Shown one piece after another: positions 1-8,440 of a DNA stretch of 18,292 nt. Source of the stretch: CAZIVO01 sp964542765 (GTDB lineage Bacteria; Planctomycetota; UBA1135; UBA2386); contig CAZIVO010000072.1 of assembly GCA_964542765.1 (NCBI GenBank), positions 1 to 18,292 of the forward strand. The letters are read 5' to 3'. Both the position numbers and the translations under genes were made by a program. A model generated the notes under the pieces. That model was not told the origin of the DNA and did not search any database. It was given only the letters and a program-made list of their open reading frames with translations. The stretch's first letter is position 1. Every line of letters starts with the position of its first letter.

Positions 1-93
1 CTTTTCTTGCGCTGAAATGTCACGTGCCATGGCACCGACGAAGGCAACTCCAGCAATGGCCACATGCAGAACTTTCAGCGCCTTCAGGGTCAT
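1..93 (-). CDS. N-terminus of a secreted protein (partial, runs off the window)
   Basis: Only the first 31 codons are present. They begin with ATG at 93-91 and read as a Sec signal peptide: a short basic start (MTLKALKV), a hydrophobic core (AIAGVAFVGAM) and a cleavage-like end (ISAQ). The ATG shares its A with the TGA stop of the upstream propeller gene (TGATG), and a GGAGG stretch lies about nine bases before it. The two genes are therefore probably translated together from one mRNA. The mature protein lies outside the window, so its function cannot be named; by context it is another exported protein. Confidence 0.75.
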   Translation of the reverse strand, partial: MTLKALKVLHVAIAGVAFVGAMARDISAQEK

Positions 94-2768
94 CACCTCT
101 TCCCTCCCATCATTGCATGGAGTCGAGCTTGCTCACGATCCACTCCTGTCTGATCGCCAATGACGCGAAACAGTTCGAGACGTGTGAGCTGCCACCGCAC
201 CTGAAGATCCGGGTCGCGGATCCAGGTTTTACAGCGGTCGAGCAGGGCGATGGCTTTGTCGTGAGCACCATCGTTGGCCAGCGCGATCGAAAACTCTCGC
301 ATGACTGTCAGTGCGCGGCGCGCGAGGCGTCCCCTCAACTCGGCAGACAGGCCCTCGCTGGTCAAGGCTTCGCCGAAAGCCTCGAGGCCCCCTGCGTAGT
401 CTCCGGTTTGAAGGAGCATCGTCGCTCGCTCACCGGGATCTCGCGTGGCCGCCGCCAAATCATGCAGTTGGTTTCGAGATCCGAAAAGCTCAATGCCACC
501 CTGATAGCAGGCCGCGACATAAGGGCCATGCAAGAACAGGTTGAACTCTCCCTGCAAAGGCTCTCGCCCGATCAAGAACTTCGACAAGGGAACCGAAGCC
601 CATTCCTTCGATGTGCCATCGGTTCGGGCCAGCCAAAGCGAGCGATCTCCCGGGAGAACCACATGCTCCTCGGTAACGACACCGCGGCCGCGCCAGGTCG
701 GTTCGGGAGATTCGAGTTCGAAGCGACGAATGCCCGATGCCATCTCGATACATACAACCGAAGAGCCGCCGGTGAACACGTATTCCTTGTTGTGGCCGAT
801 GATATATCCCCGCGTCATGCGGTGGTCTTTCTCTGCCATCCAAAGCGGTTCGCCCGACGCCCCGTCGAGACACATCAAAACCTTGCCGTCCGCAGGAGCG
901 AAGATGACCCGGCCATCGGCAACGATCATCTCACTCGGAACGAAACCGTCGATGCTCGTCTCCTGGAAATAAGCAGCCGTTGAAAGGCTCGAGTTTCGCG
1001 ATCTGAACGCTCGTGGCTTGGGAAGCGTGGGGTGTGTTCGTTCGTACTTACGAACCCACAGCAAGGTTCCTGTGTAAGCATCGATCGCGGCAATCGTACC
1101 CGCGTTGGACAGAACGAAGGCCGTGCCTCCATAGACGATGGCCGGGACACTCGGTGCGCGTGCAAAGGTGCTGCCACCGGAATGAATGTGCACTCGATAG
1201 ACCGGTGTGCCGGTCGATGATTCGATGCACTGCAGAGCGTAGGCTCCCTGGGCAAGGATGGGGACGAGCAAGCGCTCCCCGAACACCGTGGGGGCGGCCA
1301 GGAAGGTGACCCCGGAGAAATCTTGGTCGCGAGCAGCGCTGGACCAGGCCGTCGAAAGGGTCTCGCGCGACACGGCGAGCAACTCGTTCTTGAGCACCGG
1401 CGCCATTCCCGAGAGGTTCGAGCGACTGCGAGGGCCGATGACCGCGTAGTAACGATCCTTGTCGAGAGTCGGACGCAGCGTCGCCCAATCGTAAACCGGA
1501 ACCCGTGACCGAGCATGATTCTGCTTCGGGCGAGGAACCGTCATGGGCCCATCGTTCTCCTCTTGAATCAGGCCCGTGCGAAGATCCAGAGCCCGCATGC
1601 GGTAATGATCCATCAAAAGGGCCCGGGAACCATCGAACACAACTGCCGTGCCGGGGCCGAAATCCCGGTAGCGAGGTGCGACCGCCTTGGTTCCGCCTGT
1701 CTTTTGGATCCATACCCGCGACTGATTCCGATTGCTGCTTGGCGGGCCATAGGGCTTGCCCTCAAGGAAGCGATACTCCCAGATGGGCACGAGCACGTCT
1801 TCGGAGTGATAAAAAGCAGAAGCTTCCGGAGCTGTCTCGCGGAACAGGTCCGTGGCTCCACCCGCAAACAACGCGTGCTCCGCAAGATTCTCGACGGGCA
1901 ACAACTCCCCCAGAAGCCGCACGGACGCGCCCGGGTGAAGCCGCGAAAGATCGGCCAGAGATTCGAGCAACTTGCCGCGCTCGCCCATTTGCCAAAAGCA
2001 CAAGGCGATCTTCAGGCGAGCATAGAGATCGGAGTGGCCGGCCACCCGGGCACGACTCCTTTCGGGGTAGATATCCAGCAGCGACCGCAGAGTCTGAACA
2101 GCGGTTCGGAACCTGCCTTCATGCATCTGCAAATCGGCCGCCGCCGACATCGCCTTCGCCGATGCCGAGGTCACGAACCAACGGTTGTAAACCTCTTCCA
2201 GCGCGCGCACGTCGCGCGCGCGTGCAGCTTTTTCGTAGGCCCGCGCGGCCAAAACTTCGAATTCCTGGCAGTACAGGGCAAGCCCTTCTTCCGACATCGA
2301 GGCGAGGAGTTCCTGGCAAAGGCGGCGGACCGGGCGGTAGAGACGTCCGTCAGCGCTGAAGACAGCGTGTTCCGGATGATCTTCGCGCAGCGGATCAGCA
2401 TCCGCTTGATCAACGCCACCCGAATCTTTTTCAGGGCCCCCCTCGGCTGGCAACTCATCGCCACCTCCCATGAATTCGAGCGAGCGGCCTTCGACCACAT
2501 CTTGGAGAACCTTGATCGCGCCGATGTGATCTTCGCGGACGAGAAAGTCCTGCGCTTTTCGGAGAAAGCGGTCGAGGTTCGAGCTCTCGAACATGTGAAC
2601 CGTCACCCCGAACCCGGGGCCTTCCTGTCTTTTCGGAGGCTGCGCAACATCGACAGTCCCGTCTGCTCGCACAAGGCGCTTCGGCGCGCCCTCAATCTTG
2701 ATCTGGGCGCTGACGGGAGGAAGGCCGAGGGCCCCCGCAACCGTCAGGGTCAGGCACGCCCTTGCCAT
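93..2768 (-). CDS. Secreted PQQ-type beta-propeller protein with flanking TPR-like helices
   Basis: About 891 residues, predicted to be exported and to act as a binding or scaffold protein; no enzymatic residues are recognised. The start at 2768 gives a compact signal peptide (MARACLTLTVAGALGLPPVSAQ region) preceded by GAGGGG, while the in-frame ATG at 2849 would add 27 unconserved-looking residues and lacks a Shine-Dalgarno site. Residues of roughly 50-300 are helical and TPR-like. Residues of about 310-760 hold PQQ/BamB-like blade motifs such as GTIAAIDAYTGTLLWVRKYE and GKVLMCLDGASGEPLWMAEK. A second helical TPR-like section follows (about 780-890). TPR plus PQQ-propeller proteins are common in planctomycete secretomes, although the ligand is unknown. 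The stop overlaps the next gene by one base. The 3012 gene is divergent. Confidence 0.85.
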   Translation of the reverse strand: MARACLTLTVAGALGLPPVSAQIKIEGAPKRLVRADGTVDVAQPPKRQEGPGFGVTVHMFESSNLDRFLRKAQDFLVREDHIGAIKVLQDVVEGRSLEFMGGGDELPAEGGPEKDSGGVDQADADPLREDHPEHAVFSADGRLYRPVRRLCQELLASMSEEGLALYCQEFEVLAARAYEKAARARDVRALEEVYNRWFVTSASAKAMSAAADLQMHEGRFRTAVQTLRSLLDIYPERSRARVAGHSDLYARLKIALCFWQMGERGKLLESLADLSRLHPGASVRLLGELLPVENLAEHALFAGGATDLFRETAPEASAFYHSEDVLVPIWEYRFLEGKPYGPPSSNRNQSRVWIQKTGGTKAVAPRYRDFGPGTAVVFDGSRALLMDHYRMRALDLRTGLIQEENDGPMTVPRPKQNHARSRVPVYDWATLRPTLDKDRYYAVIGPRSRSNLSGMAPVLKNELLAVSRETLSTAWSSAARDQDFSGVTFLAAPTVFGERLLVPILAQGAYALQCIESSTGTPVYRVHIHSGGSTFARAPSVPAIVYGGTAFVLSNAGTIAAIDAYTGTLLWVRKYERTHPTLPKPRAFRSRNSSLSTAAYFQETSIDGFVPSEMIVADGRVIFAPADGKVLMCLDGASGEPLWMAEKDHRMTRGYIIGHNKEYVFTGGSSVVCIEMASGIRRFELESPEPTWRGRGVVTEEHVVLPGDRSLWLARTDGTSKEWASVPLSKFLIGREPLQGEFNLFLHGPYVAACYQGGIELFGSRNQLHDLAAATRDPGERATMLLQTGDYAGGLEAFGEALTSEGLSAELRGRLARRALTVMREFSIALANDGAHDKAIALLDRCKTWIRDPDLQVRWQLTRLELFRVIGDQTGVDREQARLHAMMGGKR

Positions 2769-2937
2769 CCAGCCCCTCGAGTTCGTCACCGAGCATTCGC
2801 TCAGGGAAGATCCGGGAGTGGCACGGGGCTTGATACGTGGCGTGGACATGACGATTGTGCGCTTACCTTACGCCCTCGGAGCCAAGCCCGCGAGCATCCG
2901 CCAAACGGTCAGTCGAGCAGATTTGGCGAGTTACCCA

Positions 2938-2969
2938 TCGGGGGCTGAAGGGATATGCTTGGCCCCCGA
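2938..2969. promoter_or_regulatory. 8-bp perfect inverted repeat in the divergent intergenic region
   Basis: TCGGGGGC (2938-2945) and GCCCCCGA (2962-2969) are perfect complements around a 16-base loop containing GATATGCT. It sits 43 bases before the ATG at 3012 and within the 243-base divergent gap. It could be an operator, a 5' leader hairpin, or a site overlapping a -10 like TATGCT at 2954-2959. No run of T follows, so a terminator is less likely. Function is inferred only. Confidence 0.4.
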
Positions 2970-3011
2970 GCCATTGGACGAAACCGCCCCCCCAACCCTC
3001 CGATTTTAGTC

Positions 3012-5261
3012 ATGATTCCGGTGCGCATTCTGGCTGTGTTCCTCGCTGTCGCGACCAGGCTCGCGATCTCCCTACCGGGCCAGGAGTGGACGGACGAGCA
3101 ACTCGATCAGCAGATCCAGGGATTCCTGAAAGATGACCTCCTGAGCCGCCTCGAACAAACGGCTGAACTCATCGCCAACGAATCGGTCGCTGCACGATCC
3201 GTCGCAACGCGAATTCATGGCGATCACCGAGAATACCTTCTGCGAATTCAGCGCTTGCTCGACCAGTTGACCGACGAGCGATGGCTCACTCGTGAAGACG
3301 CGCAGCGGCGATTGATCGAGACGGGCGCGAAGGCCCGCGCCATGCTGGAGGATCGCGAACAAAAAGCTGAACTGCTCGAGGAACGGATTCGAACAAAATT
3401 CATTCTTGACCAAATCAACGCGCGCGGCACCGAGAAGGAAGAGCGCGAAATCCGCCTGCTCCGCGGCCTCACGGAGGCTTCTTTCTACATGACGGGAACG
3501 GACTCGCTTCGGAGCGCTCTGGTGAGCGCGCTCGGCCACACCGATCCGGTCACCGTTGGTAACGCCATCCGATCCCTGGGAATACATGGCAGCGACGACG
3601 AAGCGACCGCCGTATTTTCTTTCAGCGCCGGTCACACTCTTCATCGCCGCGGTGGCTTCGCCTGTCTTGCGCGCATGAACTGCGCCAAGGCTCTCGATTA
3701 CTGCCGCGACCTCTTGCGGGATGAGAACACGCCGATCAGCGACAAGATCGCGATGCTGCGTCAGCTACGACAAAGGCCCGAGGCCGCTGCGCTGCTACAA
3801 GAAGTTGCCGGGAGCAAGGACTCAAACCTCGCCCTGGCGGCGAGTCTTCAACTCGGCAAACACCCAAAAGCCAAACCCGTTTCCGTCACCCTCTTCGAGG
3901 CGTGGGGGCCACAGCGTTTCCGGGGCCTGACCGCCGATGGGGTCCGGATTTCCTCTCCCGCGAAGAGCCTCGTCCAGGCAGACATCCCGCTCAACGAGTG
4001 CGGTGCCCTGTCTTTCCAGCCAGCGGTCTCCAAGCTCGAAGAAGGCACCTGCCGGGTCTTCTTGACGCAGGGCAGCCTGGTCTCGGGCAAGCTCCTGAGC
4101 TTGTCAGATGAAACCCTCGTCCTGTCATCGCCCGTCTTCGGAGATATCAGCATCCCACGTAGCCGAGTCCAGGGCGTCGCGCTCGACCCGAACCTCGATC
4201 GATTGATCGGAGCGTCCTACAAAATCGATCGCATCCGGATGCGCAACAACCAGTTCGTCGACGGCCACATCCAGAGCTTCGTTGATGGCAAGTTCAAGGT
4301 CGACGCCACCAACGCACGCGAAGTTGAAATCGAAGATGCCGCCGGATTGCTCTTCCGCCGATCAGCCCGCGTCAATAATGACCCGACACTCTATGCGCGG
4401 ATCGATCTGGTCAATGGCGACCGCATCCTCGGACATCTGGCAGCGAGCAGCGCCCTCGAGTTGGGTGTTGTCGCCCCTTCTCTGGGCGTGGCCGTGATCG
4501 CCATGGAAGATGTCTCCCGTATCGAGATGAGCGTCAGCGGTGGAGCCATGTGGGGATTCACCCTGATCGCCGACTACTCGGACAACCGACTCATCGAAGT
4601 CGATGAACGCGGCCAAGAAATCTTCGTCATGGAAGAGATTCTCGGAGCCTGGGATGTCGAATGCCTCGACAGCGGCAATCTCCTGGTGACCGAGTTCTCC
4701 GTCAGCCGGGTACAGGAAGTCACCAGAAGCGGCAAGGTCGTGTGGAGCTTTGAAGATCTCCGCAACCCCTATGACGCCGACCGCCTGCCCAATGGCAACA
4801 CCTTGATCGCGGATACTTTTAGGGGCCGGGTCATCGAGGTGACCACAGCCGGAGAGGTGGTGTGGAAATACGACCTGGGGATCCGCCCCTTCGATGTGGA
4901 TCGCCTGCCCAGCGGCAACACCTTGATCGCCGATGTCTTGAAAGATCGCGTGATCGAAGTAACCCGAGAGGGAGAAATCGTATGGGAAAAGAAATCCTTG
5001 CCCAATGTTCACGACGCCGACCGCCTGCCCAACGGCAACACCCTCATCACCCTGCGCACGCTGAACAAGGTCGTCGAGATAGACCGAGGCGGTACCGTCG
5101 TCTTCGAGATCAAAAACCTCAACTCTCCGTCGGACGCTGACCGCCTGCCAAACGGCCACACGCTCGTTGCCGAAAACGGGATGGTGCGCGAATTCGACCG
5201 CAAAGGCGCGGTTGTATGGGAGCGGGAAATGACCTGGGCCGTGGAGGTCAATCGATACTGA
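3012..5261 (+). CDS. Secreted protein with HEAT-like helices, LSm-like barrels and a six-bladed propeller
   Basis: About 749 residues from the ATG at 3012, chosen because MIPVRILAVFLAVATRLAIS and the following LPGQ form a signal peptide; an in-frame ATG at 2955 would place 19 extra residues before it. After the signal comes a charged helical region (about 30-130) and a HEAT-like region (about 150-280). Then three successive segments of about 60-70 residues each look like LSm/SH3-type small barrels (SLVSGKLLSLSDETLVL, VDGHIQSFVDGKFKV, NGDRILGHLAASSALELGV). The C-terminal 200 residues are propeller repeats with the motif DADRLPNGNTLIAD, similar to arylsulfotransferase (ASST)-like or NHL-like propellers. 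The catalytic residues of true ASST enzymes are not recognisable, so a binding role is more likely than sulfotransfer. The stop overlaps the next start (TGATG). Confidence 0.8.
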   Translation: MIPVRILAVFLAVATRLAISLPGQEWTDEQLDQQIQGFLKDDLLSRLEQTAELIANESVAARSVATRIHGDHREYLLRIQRLLDQLTDERWLTREDAQRRLIETGAKARAMLEDREQKAELLEERIRTKFILDQINARGTEKEEREIRLLRGLTEASFYMTGTDSLRSALVSALGHTDPVTVGNAIRSLGIHGSDDEATAVFSFSAGHTLHRRGGFACLARMNCAKALDYCRDLLRDENTPISDKIAMLRQLRQRPEAAALLQEVAGSKDSNLALAASLQLGKHPKAKPVSVTLFEAWGPQRFRGLTADGVRISSPAKSLVQADIPLNECGALSFQPAVSKLEEGTCRVFLTQGSLVSGKLLSLSDETLVLSSPVFGDISIPRSRVQGVALDPNLDRLIGASYKIDRIRMRNNQFVDGHIQSFVDGKFKVDATNAREVEIEDAAGLLFRRSARVNNDPTLYARIDLVNGDRILGHLAASSALELGVVAPSLGVAVIAMEDVSRIEMSVSGGAMWGFTLIADYSDNRLIEVDERGQEIFVMEEILGAWDVECLDSGNLLVTEFSVSRVQEVTRSGKVVWSFEDLRNPYDADRLPNGNTLIADTFRGRVIEVTTAGEVVWKYDLGIRPFDVDRLPSGNTLIADVLKDRVIEVTREGEIVWEKKSLPNVHDADRLPNGNTLITLRTLNKVVEIDRGGTVVFEIKNLNSPSDADRLPNGHTLVAENGMVREFDRKGAVVWEREMTWAVEVNRY
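4653..5210 (+). repeat. Coding tandem repeats with an exact 120-nt period
   Basis: Five repeat units begin at 4653, 4773, 4893, 5013 and 5133, exactly 120 bases (40 codons) apart. The best conserved core encodes DADRLPNGNTLIAD, followed by a variable strand, then VIEV and a GEVVW-like strand. The middle copies are also very similar as DNA, with near-identical cores of about 36-40 bases. This suggests propeller blades that multiplied by duplication or are kept alike by gene conversion. Confidence 0.9.
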
Positions 5262-8200
5262 TGCCCGCTCAGCCCGCTTCTCACCGAAGGCTTTTAGCTC
5301 GTCGCTCGATCGAGAGCGGACTCCCCGTCACTCTCCTCTTGCTCGGGCTTTTGAGCCCATCGTCTCCTGGCCAGTCCGACCTGTTTCCAAGAACTCCGGA
5401 CCCTATCGGCATCGTCGTCGGCCAGGACGAGCAACCCATCGAAGATGCCGAGGTGTCGTTTCGAATCGCCGACACGGGGGTTTACTCACGCGCCATCCGA
5501 CTCCTGCTACAGCGACAGCCCTTGCCGCGATTCCAGACGAACTCGGACGGCAGCTTCATCCTCCCGCTGTCGCGAGACCAGCGCCGCATCGGCATGGTGA
5601 CGAAGGGCTGGCCAAGATCGGCCATCATTCGTCTGGTCGTCGAAAAAGAAGGCTACCATCCCTGGGAAGAGGTGCTCCCGCATGGTCTGGGGTCCTACCT
5701 GGGATCAAAGGCTGTCTTGCAAAAGATTTCCGAGCACGACCGGGCGCAGATCATCGTCAAATCTCCGATGCCCTCGATGCTGGTTTCGGTCACGCAATTC
5801 GGGGCATGGGGAAAGAATGAGCGGATCGTCAGTGTCCCGGCAGACGGCAAGCTCAAACTGGAACTACCACTCTTTCCCACACCCTCCGTCGTCAGCACTC
5901 CATATCAGCGCGAGACGCTCATCGGATGCCAGGTTCGTCTTCTCTATCCTGGCCGCACCACCGAAGCACGATCCGTCGACGCCGGCATGACCATCCTCTG
6001 GGACGAGGAGCCCGCTGGCGAAACCACCATCGTCTCCTGTGCAAACGGCGCGGACTTGCGCGGGCTCCGTGGACTTTATCGTTGTCCCGACGGTGCTTTC
6101 CGCTGGTTCGAAATCGAAGGAAACGCCCTCCCTGAGGACCGACGCTTGACCCTCATAGCCGTCTGCGCAGATGGCATGGTAGCGGTGACCGGTCCTTTTC
6201 CTGATCCCTTCATCTTGAAGCCTGTGCCCGAGCAGAGATCGGCTTATTTCAAGGTCACCGGTGTCGACAAACAGCAAGTCGAAGGCCTCAGGGCAGCGCT
6301 TTTCGCCTTGCAGGACTGGGGAAAGGTCGGCGACGGCCTCCCTCGACCGCTGATGCAGTTGCGAGCCAATGCCTCGGGTCACTTCGTCGTGCCCGATCGT
6401 GCCTATCGCGAACCCTGCTTCTGCACGTTTGATGCGCCGGGATATGTGCCCACCTATTACATGGAGCCTCGGTCCATTCCTGACTTTGCGTCCATTCGTC
6501 TGCCCCCCCACGCACACGGATCGCTCGAGGTAACCGCGCGTAGCGAAGACGGCCAGGCGATCGCCGGAGCAACCATCTTCTTGACCAATGGAGCTCTCGC
6601 ACACCAAGCGCTCGGACGTCGCAACGCCGTCACCGATGCGAAAGGGGTCAAGACCTTCAAATCTTTGCTGCCCGGCAACCACCCGGTGCGCGTGATCGCG
6701 GAGGGCTTCCGGACTGTCGAGCAAAAGGTCCAAATCGAAGTATCCGAAGTTCAGAGGGTCGAGATCCGGCTGCAACCATCGACCATGCGAAAGATCCTCA
6801 GCGTCAACGAGGACGGCCTTCCCGTGCCGTTCGTCCACATGATGGGGAACACCCGCGGCCAGCAGTTCGCCACCATCACGGATTCGCTCGGGCGCCTGGC
6901 CACACACGACATCCCCCCGGAAGTCACGGAACTCCGGGTGACCAGCCAGCAACCGCCGATCGCCGCTCCCATCGAAGAAGAAGGCCTCCTCACCCGGATA
7001 CAGGTCAACCACATGCCAACCGTGGTCGTGAAACTACCCCCCACCAAGGGTCTCCGTCGCCGCGTTTGGAAGTATGGCCGGGGCTCTTCTTCCTCGTCGG
7101 GTGGGCACCCGAGTCCGCAGAGCCCAACCTACTCGCTCCTGTTGATCGCCTGGACTCACGGAGAGAATGCAGAAGCTATTATGGGAATAGGAGAAGGGCC
7201 GCCTATCCGCCTGACCGGCACAGAGGTCTTCGCCGCCCGGGACAAGGCCGCCTCCTCCCCGGTTCTTCTCGATCGCCGCAAGATACAGCGACGGCTCCCA
7301 TTGCAGATAGATGGGCATGGACGCATCAACATCGCGCTGGGCAAGACGGCCTCCGCGATGACCTCGCAGGAGGCCCACCCGCCCGAGCACGCCTTCGACG
7401 GGAATCCCTCCACGCGCTGGTGTGCGAAAGATGGCGGCAAGGGTTACTGGCTGCAGGTCGATCTCGGCACGCCGCAAGATCTGGCCAGCTTGCGGATCCA
7501 TTGGGAGCACGGTGGGAGCCGATATGACTATCGACTCGAGAGTTCGGTCGATGCGGAACGCTGGACCGAGTTGGTCCTCGCCAAACCCAACGCCACCACG
7601 ACCGAGATCCAGACGGTCGATCTCACCGCCAAGGCAATCCGCTACCTACGCGTGACCGTCTTGGCGCAGGAAGAGTCCATGTATGCAAGCATCCGAGAAC
7701 TTGAGGTCTTCGGCAAAAGCGACAAGGAGGGTGGGAGTAACAAACTCCTCTCGGGGTCGTTGAGAATCGAACCGCGAAGCCCGCACCACAACGGCGGAAT
7801 GGTCAGCAATGGATACGGGAACATGGCCGAGCAGGATGCGCAGGGCCGGTGGTTCTTCGTCGCCCGCGACCGCGGGGCATACACATGCACGATCTTGCAC
7901 CCCGATTATCTGCCCGCGAAGATCGAGATCCCTGCCTCCGCAGCAGGTGAAGTTGAAGAGCCACTCAAGATACCCTTGGTTGCCGGCTCCCGCGTGATTC
8001 TTCGAGCGACCTTCCAGCAAGAGATCTCTTCTTCGGTCCTGACCACCCGCGTACAGGGCCTGGGAAAAACCAGCTTCCGACTCTACGTGCAAGACGCCGC
8101 GCCAAAGGTCGCCAAAGAGCAGCTCGGAAAACCCTTCGACATCCCCCTCCCTTGCGCATTGAGTCCAGGCGAATTTGACTTCCGTATCTCGGGGCTTGGC

Positions 8201-8386
8201 AGCGCGACAATCACACGAAAAATGACGATCAAGGCTGGGCAACCAAGCGTGATCGACCTCGGAGAAGTAGACCCCCCGCCCAAGAGGCCGGCCAAGGATG
8301 TCAAGGCGGGCGTCAAGGCTCCGGTGGTCGCGCCCCTTCCAGCCAAACCAAAGGCGGACAAGAAGCCGATCAAGCCAAACAAATGA
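5261..8386 (+). CDS. Large secreted protein with carboxypeptidase-regulatory-like domains and an F5/8 type C domain
   Basis: About 1041 residues. The start at 5261 overlaps the preceding TGA by one base, and a GGAGGT lies 12 bases upstream. It is followed by a signal peptide with a long basic n-region and the core LPVTLLLLGLLSPSSPGQ. Residues of about 45-150 and 420-510 resemble CarboxypepD_reg/Ig-like beta-sandwich domains (GQAIAGATIFLTN, GVKTFKSLLPGNHPVRVIAE). Residues of about 689-820 are a discoidin (F5/8 type C) domain with AFDGNPSTRWCAKDGGKGYW, LQVDLG and YLRVTVL, a family that usually binds carbohydrates or other surface ligands. The last 35 residues are rich in Lys, Pro and Ala. No peptidase active site is seen, so this is probably a surface or extracellular adhesive protein. 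It appears to be co-transcribed with the propeller gene before it. Confidence 0.85.
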   Translation: MPAQPASHRRLLARRSIESGLPVTLLLLGLLSPSSPGQSDLFPRTPDPIGIVVGQDEQPIEDAEVSFRIADTGVYSRAIRLLLQRQPLPRFQTNSDGSFILPLSRDQRRIGMVTKGWPRSAIIRLVVEKEGYHPWEEVLPHGLGSYLGSKAVLQKISEHDRAQIIVKSPMPSMLVSVTQFGAWGKNERIVSVPADGKLKLELPLFPTPSVVSTPYQRETLIGCQVRLLYPGRTTEARSVDAGMTILWDEEPAGETTIVSCANGADLRGLRGLYRCPDGAFRWFEIEGNALPEDRRLTLIAVCADGMVAVTGPFPDPFILKPVPEQRSAYFKVTGVDKQQVEGLRAALFALQDWGKVGDGLPRPLMQLRANASGHFVVPDRAYREPCFCTFDAPGYVPTYYMEPRSIPDFASIRLPPHAHGSLEVTARSEDGQAIAGATIFLTNGALAHQALGRRNAVTDAKGVKTFKSLLPGNHPVRVIAEGFRTVEQKVQIEVSEVQRVEIRLQPSTMRKILSVNEDGLPVPFVHMMGNTRGQQFATITDSLGRLATHDIPPEVTELRVTSQQPPIAAPIEEEGLLTRIQVNHMPTVVVKLPPTKGLRRRVWKYGRGSSSSSGGHPSPQSPTYSLLLIAWTHGENAEAIMGIGEGPPIRLTGTEVFAARDKAASSPVLLDRRKIQRRLPLQIDGHGRINIALGKTASAMTSQEAHPPEHAFDGNPSTRWCAKDGGKGYWLQVDLGTPQDLASLRIHWEHGGSRYDYRLESSVDAERWTELVLAKPNATTTEIQTVDLTAKAIRYLRVTVLAQEESMYASIRELEVFGKSDKEGGSNKLLSGSLRIEPRSPHHNGGMVSNGYGNMAEQDAQGRWFFVARDRGAYTCTILHPDYLPAKIEIPASAAGEVEEPLKIPLVAGSRVILRATFQQEISSSVLTTRVQGLGKTSFRLYVQDAAPKVAKEQLGKPFDIPLPCALSPGEFDFRISGLGSATITRKMTIKAGQPSVIDLGEVDPPPKRPAKDVKAGVKAPVVAPLPAKPKADKKPIKPNK

Positions 8387-8440
8387 TCTCCTGATCGGCC
8401 GAGACATTCCCCCACGATCCCGGCACCCGGATACGCACCC

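Noticed and set aside
24..983. Plus-strand open frame of 319 residues
   Set aside because: It is antisense to the propeller C-terminus, with no signal, motif or ribosome site.
1515..2948. Long plus-strand open frame (477 residues) antisense to the propeller gene
   Set aside because: The minus strand here encodes a signal peptide, TPR-like helices and propeller motifs. The plus frame has no recognisable motif and is a codon-bias shadow in GC-rich DNA.
2923..2959. Sigma-70 promoter TTGGCG to TATGCT for the 3012 gene
   Set aside because: The spacing is 25 bases, too long; TTACCC at 17 bases matches only three of six positions.
4362..5159. Minus-strand open frame (265 residues) across the 120-nt repeats
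   Set aside because: It is periodic only because the repeats underneath are, and the plus frame gives a sensible propeller.
4653..5210. CRISPR-like array
   Set aside because: The period of 120 bases is in frame and encodes protein blades, with no short invariant repeats and unique spacers.
5864..7012. Minus-strand open frame (382 residues) under the discoidin gene
   Set aside because: The plus strand has a coupled start, signal peptide and carboxypeptidase-regulatory-like motifs. The minus frame shows nothing recognisable.
8387..8440. Bidirectional terminator between the convergent discoidin and ATPase genes
   Set aside because: Only a weak ATCC/GGAT pairing is seen and there is no T-run, so I did not call it.
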